Source of the DNA: Mermis nigrescens
Lineage: Eukaryota > Nematoda > Enoplea > Mermithida > Mermithidae
Length of the DNA stretch: 64,000 nucleotides
Assembly: GCA_036768485.1 (NCBI GenBank)
Contig: JAVLUZ010000145.1
Span: 16,392,304-16,456,303 of the forward strand
Reading direction: 5' to 3'
The position numbers and the translations under genes are program-made. Shown piece by piece: positions 1 through 11,356 of this stretch (positions are counted from its first letter, which is position 1; each line of letters begins with the position of its first letter). The notes under the pieces were generated by a model that saw nothing but the letters and a program-made list of their open reading frames with translations, ran no database searches and was not told where the DNA came from.

Positions 1-735
1 TCTACAATTCAATTTTGTGAAGCCCCATTTCCTTGCAATGGAATGAAATATAGTGCTCCTGAAATACAAAGCACCATTATATAAGAACATCAGGAATTGA
101 TACCTTTATGTTCAGTACAAGTTGTTCTGGTTGAAACTTCCAATAATTATTGCACAAAAGACTAAGTCGTGTTTGTGCATAAAACCATAGAAAGCAAAAA
201 TGAGATATACCTAGTCCACTCAACATGTTTTGTACACAATGGCAGAATACCTGTGCATGTACTTAATCCTAATTGGCATGATATACATTTGTACCCAGAT
301 ACAAAAATGGGTTATGTCAATATGTACTTTAGAAATTCCGAAAATGGGTGTCCAACAGATGTCCACAAAAGTACAGGCGTTACTGGAGATTGGATTGGGA
401 GAACACCAAAATTTCTCTGCATTTAAAAAAACAAACAAAACAATATTGTAAAATTACTCGTAAAATTTCCAGGTATGTATGCCTTACACAAATCAGACTG
501 TGGATGGACTGACGTAATCAAGCACAAAATTATAACCGGCAATAGTTTGCCAATACATAAGCCCCCATTTCGCACCTCACCAAAAGAGAAAAAAATAACC
601 ATAGAAGAGGTAAATAAGGGTATTATCCGTGCAAGTACATCTCCATGGTCTACTAAGATTGTACTGTAAAAAAAACATGGAACACATCACAAGTGTATTG
701 ATTTTTGAGGCATAAATGAGGTAATAAAGAAATGC
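1..735 (+). pseudogene. Ty3/gypsy retrotransposon pol fragment (protease-RT linker and start of reverse transcriptase)
   Basis: Degenerate pol. Positions about 169-320 read like the linker between protease and reverse transcriptase (NGRIPVHVLNPN, then DTKMGYV). Positions 475-668 read like the N-terminal RT segment of Ty3/gypsy elements (HKIITGNSLPIHKPPFR, then GIIRASTSPWS and IVL). After a stop at 667-669 the same frame continues with a KK.GT...CIDF block to about 710, matching the usual KKDGT/CIDY motif. The palm with the YxDD box, RNase H, integrase and LTRs are not in the window, so the element is truncated on the right by the BED-type transposon and cut on the left by the window edge. Several frameshifts and stops make it non-functional. 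Assignment to Ty3/gypsy rather than BEL/Pao is by family resemblance. Confidence 0.6.
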
Positions 736-1351
736 CAAAACATTCCCAGAGTAATGCTTAGGACTATTTTGAGCTTATGAAAAATAATAGAGCCAAATGT
801 AAGCACTGCTTGACTGAGATATCAAGGAGCGGCGGTTCAATTAGAAGTGCTCTGCAACATCATATAGAAAATAAGCATCTAATGCAGTTCCACAAATATG
901 TGGAAAAATGTACGGTGCAAGATTTACAGAAAAAGATATATCCGCACCACACTATCTGTGCATTGTGCTGCAGAGATAAGAAATGAAATAATTCAAGAAC
1001 AATGAAAAAAAGGAAAAAACGAACAAGGAAAAGGCCAAGGAAGAAGTGAAGAATCAAATGAGCTTGATGGAATGTTTTAAGCCAGTATGGTATGATAAAC
1101 AAACCTGGGCAATAGCCTATCCCAGACCATCTAAAAAGACTACCTAAAAAGCAAGATAAGTCAAAAAGTCAATTTGGATGAATTGATTTTTAAAAAAATG
1201 GGTGGAAATCAATGAAAATCAAATAGAATCATTTTTTCCCTCAAGTTTAGCTCAACTTTACTTCTTAGGGAACCAACCAACCATTGATAGTCCATATTTG
1301 GATGAGCTATAACTTTGGCTACTGCTCAGCTAGGTATAATAGGCTAATTGT

Positions 1352-1858
1352 TGGGATCTAGTATACAATTTACTCCCTAGCGTTTTTTAGCCAATCCATA
1401 TAAGCTACAGTAACCAAACTTTACCAGGAGATAGCTAAAAGCCTATTGTACTAATCTGGCAAAATTGATTAACTTACGCTGTAAATTTACTGCTTTAAAA
1501 AAGAAAAAAACGACTTACTTTACTTCACTTTAAACTTATTTTGAACTTACTGCTTTAAAAATAAAAAACAACAACTTTACATTACTTTAAACTTACTTTT
1601 TTATATGTATGATGTAGATTGAGTAACAAAAACCTGCTTTGTTTGAAATCCACCAGATTGTTTACAATTTTTAGATGCTTTTAATACGTTGTAAACTGTG
1701 AGTGTAAAGCAGTAAGTTTACACTGTAAGTTAATCAATTTTGCCAGATTAGTACAATAGGCTTATAGTTATCTCCTTGCAAAGTTTGGTTACTGTAGCTT
1801 AAATGGATTGGCTAAAAAACGCTGGTTGGTAAATTGTATACTAGATCCAATTGTTGTA
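1352..1858. repeat. Fold-back (long inverted repeat) element in the hAT relic
   Basis: The arms at about 1352-1500 and 1700-1858 are reverse complements of each other over roughly 150 bases. Both contain ATCTAGTATACAATTTAC at the outer end, then AGCGTTTTTTAGCCAATCCA, GCTACAGTAACCAAACTTT and CTAATCTGGCAAAATTGATT. The spacer of about 200 bases is AT-rich. There is no ORF. It looks like a fold-back MITE inserted into the transposase relic. I could not fix the target duplication. Confidence 0.7.
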
Positions 1859-2739
1859 TTAAAACTTTGGCTTAAGTGAATTTTGGGGGTCAAAACAGCC
1901 CATGTACGTAGGTAGATTAGAATAACCAACATTAATGATGACAGCATACCTGAAATGCACAAAAGCCAATGTTTACCTTGTTTACTTTAAAATTGATTGT
2001 TTAGAAAAACATATGGCATAATGATGATATCTGATCAAAAAATATGCATAAGCTGATAGGGGAAATGATAGCAATAGATGATTTGCCATTTAGCCATGTT
2101 GAAGATATTGGATTTTTGTGTATGATGTACAATGTAAGCAAGCAATATTTAAAAAATTTAGTAAACATTTAATCAAATTATGTAATCTATTTGGGTAATG
2201 GATGGTGTGACCCTTAAGAATAAGTTAGATTTCTAGAAGTGGCTAGGGACCGAATTGCTTTTCAGAAATAATTTTCGAATTTAATGGCTGGCTAATGAGC
2301 TTTTGATCGACTTTTGACCTCTTCAAGCTTTCAAAAATTATTTGAAACTCATGATTTTGAAGATGCCCCTTTATGGCATGACAAACAAAATAATAATATG
2401 ACATACCCTATTTTATACAGGCAATCCCAATGTACAAGATGAAGTCTCAGCACGCTCTATACATCCAAGGTGGATGAAATATACAATTCATTGAGGCAAA
2501 CTATTCTGAAGTCAATAAAAAGCTTCGCCAAAACTGGACTATCCTTTCCCACCAACGTTTGGTCAAATCTGACAGAATCCCTGCTTAGGTATAAATCTAT
2601 TTAAATTTATTAAATGGCTAATTATTTGAACATTCTCATTTCATAAAGGAATAAAGAACAGATCAAATCAAAACCAAAAGCTTCAACCTCAAAGTGTCCT
2701 AAAACTGTCTCTATCAAAATATTACTGACTAGACTTCAG

Positions 2740-3004
2740 CAAAAAGTGGGCAGCACCAAAATTCTGGGGAAGGGGGAAAATTTTCAATAGGGCTAAATTT
2801 GGTCTTAAAAGTGGTCATATGACAAAAAAAACACCATTTTTTGACGTTTCTCATCAAGCACTATCCACTGGCATCAAAAAATTGCTAAAAAAGCAAAAAA
2901 ATTCAAAATTTAAATTCTGGGGGGCTATTTAGATTTCTGGGATAGGGGCATTTAAACTTCTTTGGGGGGGTGCATACTTCCAAAACCCCCCAAGCCCATG
3001 TGTG
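2740..3004 (+). mobile_element. MITE copy 1 (hAT-type GGGCAGCA family)
   Basis: It carries the family blocks in order: GTGGGCAGCACCAAAATTCT, a purine-rich run, AAACACCATTTTTTGACGTT, TCATCAAGCACTATCC, GGCATCAAAAAATTG, then G-rich repeats and the CCCATGTGTG terminus. The left terminus and target duplication are eroded, so this is an older copy. Confidence 0.75.
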
Positions 3005-4224
3005 GTCACGAGTGTTTATTTTAAATATTATATTATAAAAATGCAAAAAAATTGCGCTTTTGGACTACTACTCATAATTCTTTCAACTTTTTTGTCTGAA
3101 CCTCTGACCTGATTGTGCATTATGTACAGTGTGTAAACAAATGCTTTAAGCATTATGTTCATAGCCTGACTTAGCACGGTATAACCAACAAGTTTAATTG
3201 GGTCAAATACATTTTAAACGCCCAGCCCTTGGTGCTGAACATCATACGGGCGTGTACTTGAGCAAAACTTTCTACAAAATGCTAAACAGCTAGGAAATAA
3301 GCAAAGATGATGTACATATCTTATCTAATTATTACAATGAAAAATTAAAGAGCTAAACTGGCATTAATTTTATCACAAATGTTTTCAAACTTATTTTTAA
3401 CATTGAAAGAACTAGTTACATACATTTCTCCTGGAAGCTTTCTAATGGCAATTGAGATTTAATGATCCTTTAAAGCAAACCTTGATGCAAAAAATTAGAA
3501 GGCTGAGCGGGAGTAATAAACCTCTTTGAAACGCTAGTGTAGGTAGGCTACGAAAACACTTTGCTGAATCAAATCCAATCTTTCCTAATATATATACGTG
3601 TTTTTAGGAATTATGCAGTTGCCACGTTTTTGGATCCTCAATATAAAGATAAATTTTTTGCCAAATCTTGAACAATCAAAGTCGTATTTGAATCAATTGA
3701 TAACTACGTAAAAAATTGAGACATTGTCAAAGTTCAAGGGGAATCTACATCTGCTTAAAAGAAAAAAGCTGAATCGCACACTGTGGGCACAGTTTGGAGG
3801 AATTTGCTATGGAAACTAGTAGTGAGGAAGATGAAACAGCAGAAAAAGTGGATAAATTGGTGATAAAAACTGTGAGTACGCACATTGAACTTTCAAATGA
3901 GATGAATACACAAATGCAATTGAGTAAATTAAAGTAGGCCCTTAACTCAATTCCGCAGTACTAGGTAACCAAATTTGCATTTAAACCATGTAAAAAATAA
4001 TACCTACTCATTACGAACAGCTTTCTTAAATGCTAGTCTTTCTTGGAAGAAACAAACTTGGACATTTTGTGAAAAAAATTCTTTAACCTGAGAATTTTCT
4101 GTGGCAAACTCATTGTGAGGGCATTTATTTCAGACTTGATTATGTTTAAAATTAGTTTCTATTTATTCCTTTGTGGTAAATTAGTGAATTGCTTAAAATT
4201 TAGGAATGGGAAGCGTACATAAAA

Positions 4225-4488
4225 TTGAAGAGGATCGGATTAGGCGATGATGTCTTAGGTTGGTGGCGTTCCAATGCTACAAGCTTACCTCTTCTGTCTC
4301 AGGCCACACGCAAATTTTTATCAGCGCCTCCTACAAGCGTGCCGTCAGAACATCTGTTTAGCAGCACCGGTTTGATATATGAGCCCACGCAAAATTGCTT
4401 GCATGGAGAAACTGCCGAAAAACTATTATTAGTGAAGTTTAATTTAATAGAAACTAATTTTAATTATGACCAAAAAAGCAGTGTTTAG
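4225..4488 (+). pseudogene. hAT C-terminal dimerisation domain fragment
   Basis: This is the best-preserved part of the hAT relic. It reads DDVLGWWRSNATSLPLLSQ followed by ATRKFLSAPPTSVPSEHLFS, the standard hAT C-terminal block with its W-W and S-x-x-E-x-x-F-S signature. The frame is open for 87 codons. It probably continues the exon that starts just after an AG at about 4202 with EWEAYIKLK. There is no sign that it is expressed alone. Confidence 0.65.
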
Positions 4489-5869
4489 CATTTTATATGA
4501 TATCATTTGGCAATCGTTTTGTGAAATAAAAAGATTAAAAATTCATGTGAATTGATCAAAATATACCACCTAATTACATAGCCGTTTATGTGTATTTGAT
4601 AACTAAATGAAATTCAGCATTTTTAAGATCGAGCAAACTGATAACGGCACCAAAAGCCTGAAATTTTTGAATCTATGACATACAATTGTGGCATTTTAGA
4701 GCTTAAAAATACCCAAATAAACCCAAATAAAATCCATAAACATTTGGGTTTGGGTAGTTATAATAACTTTATTCGGGTTCGGATTTGGTTTCGGGTAGTC
4801 AAGTTCAGTTTATTCGGGTTCAAGTTCAGGTTTGGGTCCTTAATTTTGTTTGGGTACCCAAGTATTCGGGTTCAGGTTTGGGTAGCCATTGCATCCCTAT
4901 CATTTACATTGGGCCATAACGTATCATTGCTGAAAAATATCCTAATATAGAAATAGATATTGGAGGAAATTGTATCTAAGTTGTCCATGTAAACTGCATC
5001 AAGGAGTATTACAGCTAACCAGGACTCACTGGCACAGAAGACAAAATCAACATAAAACTTGAAAGACAGAAGCTAAGCATTATGCCAGAAAAACAAAGTG
5101 CCAATACTGAAAAGAAACCGTTGGACATTAGACACAATTATTTTCTTTAAAGCTTACCATTACCATCAGTTGAAGACGCCTGACATTTTTAAGGGTGAAG
5201 TGTCAAGTATGAAACAAAATTATATACATATATTCAAATATACTTGAATTTTCCCATTAAATTATTAAGTATTAAACTTAAAAATATATGTTGGGGAGTG
5301 TATTTATAATTTCATGTAAAGTTATTATCTTCTACAAAGCATTATATTGTATGTTAAACATGATTCAAGTTTATTGTAAGATAAGCTGCAGGATAGATAG
5401 ACTGGAAGTAGAGCATTGAGATAAACATTAAGCAAAACAATTATTAAAATTGGTGAAGTAACAGTCTTGATTAATCTCTAAAATTAGCAATGCAGAGCAA
5501 TTAATCTGAGGTGCTAAAAAACTAAAAATATAATCTAATCTAATTAGGAGGAGAGGGCAAGCCTAGAATGTGTGCAAGCCTGCAGAAAGTACAAACAATA
5601 TCTTAGATGCGTAAAATCAACAGCAGCATGTAAAAATGATGTTAGAAATCTGGATTGCATGGAACAACACAGGTGACATGCGAATGTACATGTAAAGTGG
5701 CTGACTTGCTTAAAAAGGGTAGGCTTACCTCAAGCAAAAGATACAGAAAGTAATGGAAAGTATGCTTTCCATCAAAAAATGAATATACAAAAAAATGCAT
5801 GCAGAGAACACTAAACATGGGCTGACAGAATGGGAATCAAGACTCTGATAAACCGGAAATAGGGCCCAT
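4489..5869. other. Non-coding interval with a CCCGAA-rich subterminal repeat
   Basis: No gene is recognised. At 4740-4905 the sequence repeats TTCGGGTT/TTTGGGTA motifs and ends in CCATTGCATCCCTA. Its reverse complement, TAGGGATGCAATGG, resembles a hAT terminal repeat with CCCGAA subterminal repeats. No matching left end was found, so only one end of such an element is visible. The rest, to 5.87 kb, is AT-rich without structure I can name. Confidence 0.4.
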
Positions 5870-5902
5870 CACACATGTGCATGGGGGTTTGAGGGTATGC
5901 AC

Positions 5903-6163
5903 CACACCTGGGCGTGGGGGAGTGGAGGGGGTATGCACCCCCCAGAAACCAAAATACCCCCCCAGAAATCAAAATACCCCCCCAGAATTCAATTTTTGAA
6001 AATTTTTTTCGTTTTTTTCGCAATTTTTTGATGCCAATGGATAATGCTTGATGAGAAACGTCGAAAAATGGTGTTTTTATCGCCATACCACCATTTTTAA
6101 GGCCATTTTTCGACCTTCAAAAAAATCTTGCACCCCCAGAATTTTCTTGCTGCCTACGTCATG
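5903..6163 (-). mobile_element. MITE copy 3 (inserted in copy 2)
   Basis: A complete 261-bp copy with termini CACACCTGGGCG and TGCCTACGTCATG. Perfect 8-bp target duplications GTATGCAC lie at 5895-5902 and 6164-6171. It was inserted into another member of its own family. Confidence 0.88.
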
Positions 6164-6388
6164 GTATGCACCCCCAGAAGTTGAAATACCCCCAGAAATC
6201 AAAATATTCCCCCAGAATTCAAATTTTGAATTTTTTGCATTTTTAGCAATTTTTTTGATGCCATTAGATAGTGCTCAATGAGAAACATCGAAAAATGGTG
6301 TTTTTTTGCCATACAACCACTATTAGGAACATTTTTTGACCTTTGAAAATTTTTTCTGCTCTGCCCCCAGAATTTTGGTGCTGCCCAC

Positions 6389-7268
6389 TGGTGTTGTAAA
6401 AGATAAGGATTTTCTGCAAGATAAAAGATAAAGATAAAGTTGAAATTTTAAAATCTAGGAGATAAAGATAAAGATAGAAAATTAAGAAAGATAAAGATAA
6501 AGATAAATTGCAAGATAAAGGAATCAACATGACAAAAATAAAAATAAAGTACACATATGTAAATATGGTTGCCTGGACCCAGGAGAATGATGTTTGTGAA
6601 GTGTAATAAATGAGAGTGGTTGATGTAAAGCAGCCAAATGAATGCCCTAATTTTTACACCCGCAATCAAAGAGGTGATGCATCAACAATACATAGATATA
6701 GGTTTGGGGGTTTACCCTCAGTATCTGACTGACCCATGTACTACTTCTACTGGCAGCCAGCAAGTCAATTCTTTCTTTTCAAAAGCATCAAAACCCTTCT
6801 GTATGCGCCTGTACAAAGTATATTTGCAACAGTTATTGAGTTTTTTAAAACTACTCAATGTTTCCTAGGCTTGAACTTAGATTAATGTGGGTGCTAGTAG
6901 TAGTACTCTTGCTTAGATCGGTATCACTCTTGCTTACTTATGTTGGTATAGAGGCATTAGTTTGGGCTGCACGCCATAGGTTTTGAAGAATTGTTTTTAT
7001 TTTTCCTTTCTTTTATCACAATAAAATTTGAACGGATCTAAATTTATTTCACATCAAACCTGCATTTTGGATTACATGCTAACTTATGTACATACTTTAT
7101 CTTTTTGCAAGATAAATTCCTATCAAAAAGATAAAGATAAAGATAGCCTGTGATTTTTCTAAAGGATAAAGATAAAGATAAAAATTGTCAAGATAAAGAT
7201 AAAGATATCTTTATCTTTATCTTTATCTTGCTAAAAAGATAAAGATAAAGATATCTTTTACAACACTA
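6389..7268. mobile_element. Non-autonomous 880-bp hAT element with GATAAA subterminal repeats
   Basis: Termini are TGGTGTTGTAAAAGATA on the left and, reverse-complemented from the right, TAGTGTTGTAAAAGATA (16 of 17 identical). Perfect 8-bp target duplications CTGCCCAC lie at 6381-6388 and 7269-7276, inside the outer MITE. Both ends carry arrays of GATAAAGATAAA and its complement (about 6404-6520 and 7095-7260), typical of hAT subterminal transposase-binding repeats. The interior (6638-6868) has a 76-codon open frame I do not recognise; it is not enough for a transposase. Confidence 0.88.
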
Positions 7269-7594
7269 CTGCCCACCTATGGTGCCCATCTTTCTAAAGT
7301 ATTACCCAATCAAAAATGCTAGAAGAAAATCCAAAAGCCGCTTTTCTATCAAAACCAAAAGACCAAAAGGACAGGGCTCAGTCTAACGTTTTGCTTGTTT
7401 TAATTAGTTTGGTTCCAAAATTTAGCTCCTCATTTTCCTTGGTTAACGCTTATTCTCCAATTTCTTGATCATTGTACCATCCGATTGCCAATTATACCAG
7501 TCTACTTGGTCCTGAGCGCCATCAACCATCAGTATTTACTCTGTTACAGTAAGTAACTGTTGGTAGTAATGCACCCCTCTCTGGGGGTACAATG

Positions 7595-7836
7595 CACACA
7601 TGGGCGTAGGGTTTTGGGGGTATGTACCCCAGAAATTGAAATACTCCTCCCAGAAAAATTTTTTTTGCTTTTTAGCAATTTTTTGATGCCATGGGATAGT
7701 GCTCAATGAGAAACGTCAAAAAATGGTGTTTTTTTGCCATACGACCACTTTATGGACCATTTTTTGACCCTTAAAAATTTTTTCAACCCTCCAGAAATTA
7801 TTTCACCCCCCAGAATTTTGGTGCTGCCCACCTATG
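7595..7836 (-). mobile_element. MITE copy 4
   Basis: A complete 242-bp copy, CACACATGGGCG to GCCCACCTATG, with perfect 8-bp target duplications GTACAATG (7587-7594 and 7837-7844). It sits at the edge of the 7.8-8.6 kb array. The paralogous sequence at 30.32 kb reads straight through GTACAATGGTTAA without the insert and serves as a natural empty site. Confidence 0.9.
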
Positions 7837-8560
7837 GTACAATGGTTAAGAATGCTTGCTAAGTGCACATGCACTAAATATAAAATTATGACATATTACG
7901 ATCACGCAAGCAAGCTGACGTCATTATACACCCAGAGGCAAGCCACGGTACCTACATTTATTGGCTCTCTGCCCCTTCCCACCCCAAATTAGCATAATCT
8001 GGCGGGCCAAGAGTCCATAAATTTGCTCCCCCTGGATCAGGATTATTGGATAAATCGATTTTTGTGTCGCATTGTGCTAAAATTATGTACATACACTACT
8101 AAGCTTTCTAGCCCATGGATTATTGGATAAATCAATTTTAATGCATTATGCTAAAATTATGTACATACACGTTTAATGACCACTAAGCTTTGCATCTCCT
8201 TCTTGCCCCAAATTAGCAAATCCAGGGGTCCATAAATCCACCCATGGATTGGGATGATGAGATAAATTGATTTTTAGGTCACAGTGCGCTAAAATTATGT
8301 GCATACATGTTTAACCACCACTAAGCTTTCTGGCCCGTGGATTAGGATTATAGGGATAAACTGTGCTAAAATTATGTACGTACACCTTTAATGACCACTA
8401 AGCGTTCTAGCCCCCGGATTGAGATTTGCATTATGCTAAAATTATGTACATACACATTTAATGACCGCTAATTTTTCTTATTCCAGATTATGATTATCAA
8501 AGAAATCAATTTTATGGTCACAGTGCGCTAAAATTATGTACGCATGATGCTTAGGATTAA
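7837..8560. repeat. Degenerate tandem array, about 70-90 bp units (copy A)
   Basis: It opens with a lead segment (GTACAATGGTTAAGAATGCT to AGCTGACGTCATTATAC), followed by about six irregular units. Each unit contains GTGCTAAAATTATGTACATA, then TTTAATGACCACTAAGCTTT and a GGATTAGGATTAT-like start. The core recurs near 8079, 8152, 8290, 8369, 8437 and 8530. The same lead and unit occur at 30319-30735. Function unknown; unit length and divergence do not fit CRISPR. Confidence 0.75.
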
Positions 8561-10869
8561 TTATCTGTGCTGAAGCAGAAAAGGGAGCAAAGAGAAGTGA
8601 TCATACTCTGTACATATTTGCGATTGATTAATAAATGCTTTGTTGTTATGTCTATTTCTAATAAAATATCACCCAACAAAAACTACATGATAATACACTA
8701 CTATACTGGCTTTGACTACTGTTCACATGCGCAAATTGTATTTTAGCTAAACTTTAATTCAGAAATGTGCATTTGTTTTTTGGGAAAATTTCAAAAATCT
8801 CAAACTGGAGTTCTTCAGTTCTGATGGCGTTGTATAGATTAGAAAATATGTATTCATCTGATGGATCACTTTTCGTCAGTGCAGTCATCAGCTCGCACAC
8901 AAAAATTCAAAATCCACACTTTTTCTTCTGTCCTTTCAAATTGTACAATTTGTTTTCAAATGAAGAGGTTATTTGATAATTCAGTTTTGATGTTTTGTTC
9001 ATCTTTGAACAATAAATGTCTGCAAGTGCAAACTTTTACCCCGTCAAAGTTGATATCTAAAAAACGACTTATTTTTAAATTATTAGAAAGTTAAGTACAA
9101 AGAAATTTGACAGATCATATAAGTCAAATATAAAACACATTAAATTTTTTCAAATGAAAATAGATATAAACTTACTAAAAAATGCAAAAGTTTCAAGTAT
9201 TTGATTCTCATTTTTCAGAATTCTTTAATAAAAAAAGATCAAAATTATAAGCAAATGAAGAATTTCAAACAATATGTAATTTATATTACAAAAGTACGGA
9301 ATTTAAATATTCTAGGCAAAGCAAAACAACAATTATTTTATCTCTTTAACAGATGGAAATTAGAAATATGAAAAAGAAAAATTTCTGATTGTGTAAAGTA
9401 CAACAAACAATTAGGTTTTTTTGAATTTCCTAATAAAAAATGATTTAGAATTGTAAGATGACACAGATTCTGAATTTTAGTTAGTCAACAAATATGCATT
9501 GAAGCTTAATTTTATAAAAACATATAATAATGAGACTGAACATTTTGAACACCATTAGGTATGGCATAAACTCATGCTCCGTTCAATTTTCCAAATGAAA
9601 GAAGATTGAAAGAGATTAATTATGGGAAAGCTAGGTATAGCAAGCGGAGTAAGCAAAAAGTTTTAATATATAAGTAATGTTAATTAGTATAATACTATAA
9701 TGCATAAAACATAGAAACTTTGAAATAAAATAAATAGAAATAAAATCAAATAAAACATTCAAACGATTTTAACCTTTGACAATAATGTGAATAGCGTAAA
9801 ACAAAGCTTGAAAAACTCAAAATCCCATTGTCTTAGAGAAAAGCAAATTTTATTGGTGTAACTGTTTAGAGAAACAAAACTCAACTTAATGTTTGATGAT
9901 AAGCTTTCTCTGTGTTGAAAGATATCTGTTATTTAGTACATAACTTGGTCGTGCTTTTAATAATTTTTAATCTTTTTACATTCACATATGTGTATGTAAC
10001 ATACTATCATTTGGATAAGAGGATAACAAAACACGTAATGTCAAAGAAAAGTAGATTATGCATGTTGAATAAATGTAATTCATAAGCTATAAATTTGGTA
10101 CAAGCAAGAAAATATTGATAAGGATAGATTTGAGTTTTAATGCCTACATGTACAAATTAATTACAGATAATTATTAATCATGAAAAATAACAAATTTATG
10201 AATTACTTCACTTTTGACTGATACGATTGTTTAATAAAAAACGTCAAGTGGTACTACTGGAAAAATGGGGGTCAAGTATCAATATAAAGTTTTTATGTTA
10301 ACCTAAAAAAGCAAAATTTGAAGTCAGGCTTCAAACTACTTAGAATGAGATAGATAAGAGGATCAAAAAAAGTGACATAATTGGTGAAAAAAATTTAGAG
10401 GGTTTCTTGATTACTCTTTTAAGCTTACCAAAATTAAAAAAGAACATAAAATCTGACAAAAAAGTTGTATAGGTCACGCTCATTTGTTTTTTATGTACTC
10501 TGACATATAGAGAGGAAAAAATCTAAAAACTCACATAGACCTGTGATTTAAAAAAATTTTTAGAATCTAGGTCACGAGTTTTTGCTTTTAATGTATTACT
10601 CGCATGAAGAAAAAAAGATAAGAAGATGGAAAAAAGGATGTATTCAGGAAAATTCAGCATTATTAGGTATACTTTCATGTTTGTTGGAATATAAAAAAGT
10701 TTTTGGGTCACATCACAAGTTTTTGTGACCAAGAAAGATAAACAAAAACTAGCATAAATATCCCAAAAAATTTTTAAGTTATCACATTATGATTTCAAGC
10801 CATATCATGCCTGTGTTTACAACCTCATACTGATGTTGATAAAATTTTAGGTCAGTTACAATTTCTTAT
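8561..10869. other. AT-rich non-coding interval
   Basis: No gene is recognised; open frames are under about 80 codons and lack family features. At about 10330-10480 there is a segment (TTGATTACTCTTTTAAGCTT, then ACCAAAATTAAAAAAGAACA and TATAGGTCAC) that recurs near 33540, 33720 and 34325, so it is part of a dispersed repeat. The rest has no structure I can name. Confidence 0.5.
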
Positions 10870-10930
10870 AAATTTATGTTATTGCCTGCTGATTCATATT
10901 ATAAACGAGTGACGCCTGCTTTATTTTTAC

Positions 10931-10938
10931 TATAAATA
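10931..10938 (+). promoter_or_regulatory. TATA box, distal copy
   Basis: TATAAATA in the first copy of the duplicated segment upstream of the element A polymerase. It has the same octamer as the boxes before the genes of intact element B. Confidence 0.45.
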
Positions 10939-11141
10939 CAACTAAAACTTTAAATAATTGTCATTATTTTACTTTTTTTTGTCGATTCTGTTGTGTTTTA
11001 AACATAAGTGATTACATTATTTTAATAAATATTTTTGATAATTTTAAGCCTTACGCTTGTTACTAACAATATTATTTTTAAGTTTACTTTCTGCATGTTG
11101 ATTTGTAATATAAATGAGTGATGCTTGACTCATTTTTTTAC

Positions 11142-11149
11142 TATAAATA
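11142..11149 (+). promoter_or_regulatory. TATA box, proximal copy
   Basis: TATAAATA in the second copy of the duplicated segment, 60 bases before the ATG at 11210. This is a likely core promoter for the polymerase transcript of element A. Confidence 0.5.
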
Positions 11150-11209
11150 CAACAAAAACTCGATAATTGTCATCATTTTATTTTTTAATGATTTGGTTGT
11201 GTTTAGAAA

Positions 11210-11356
11210 ATGAGTAATTACAAATTAACCCTCAATTACAGCGATATTTTTAAATCGGATTCGTTGCTTAGTGAAATATCCTGTCGACCTTGGTCTAACA
11301 TAATATTAATTGACAATATTTTGACGATTCCAATTCCTTCAAAATTGACAGCTTGA
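11210..11356 (+). CDS. Small ORF (48 aa) between TATA box and polymerase start, unrecognised
   Basis: A 48-codon open frame begins MSNYKLTLNYSDIF and ends at TGA 11354-11356, 13 bases before the ATG at 11370, in a different frame. It is the first ATG after the TATAAATA box. It could be a true upstream ORF. It could also be the frame-shifted N-terminus of the polymerase; its hydrophilic-then-IPIPSKL composition does not settle the question. No family is recognised. Confidence 0.35.
   Translation: MSNYKLTLNYSDIFKSDSLLSEISCRPWSNIILIDNILTIPIPSKLTA

Larger units (their letters stand above)
762..4488 (+). pseudogene. hAT-superfamily transposase with N-terminal BED zinc finger, degraded
   Basis: Scattered but collinear pieces of one hAT transposase. 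The BED finger is at 762-900: aromatic residues DYFEL, then CKHC, then H-x5-H in HHIENKH. About 2040-2130 has the conserved IAIDDLPFSHVEDIGF block. About 2460-2590 has LSFPTNVWSN, which corresponds to the sFT-D-WTS motif with its catalytic Asp changed to Asn. About 3608-3672 has ATFLDPQYKDKFF. About 4206-4488 holds the C-terminal dimerisation domain. A fold-back repeat (1352-1858) and a MITE (2740-3004) interrupt it, and stops and frameshifts separate the blocks. In hAT enzymes the BED finger binds DNA and the dimerisation domain assembles the transpososome. No intact terminal repeats were found for this copy. Confidence 0.6.
5870..7281 (-). mobile_element. MITE copy 2 (outer layer of a three-layer nest)
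   Basis: A GGGCAGCA-family MITE in reverse orientation. It starts CACACATGTGC and ends GCCCACCTATG. Flanking 8-bp duplications are GGGCCCAT (5862-5869) and GTGCCCAT (7282-7289), 7 of 8 identical. It is split by a second MITE of the same family (5903-6163) and by an 880-bp hAT element (6389-7268). Its own sequence is 5870-5902, 6172-6388 and 7277-7281. Confidence 0.8.
10875..11205. repeat. Imperfect tandem duplication with two TATA boxes upstream of Polinton A polymerase
   Basis: A segment of about 130-150 bases containing GATTCATATTATAAACGAGT, TACTATAAATACAAC, AATTGTCATTATTTTA and TGTTGTGTTTTAAACATAAG occurs at about 10890-11020. It occurs again at about 11099-11213 with substitutions. Each copy carries a TATAAATA box, about 211 bases apart. 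The second box lies about 60 bases before the first ATG of the polymerase region. Confidence 0.65.

Noticed and set aside
8030..8560. Possible CRISPR array
   Set aside because: The units are longer, irregular and diverged, there are no spacers of even length, and the context is a eukaryotic genome.
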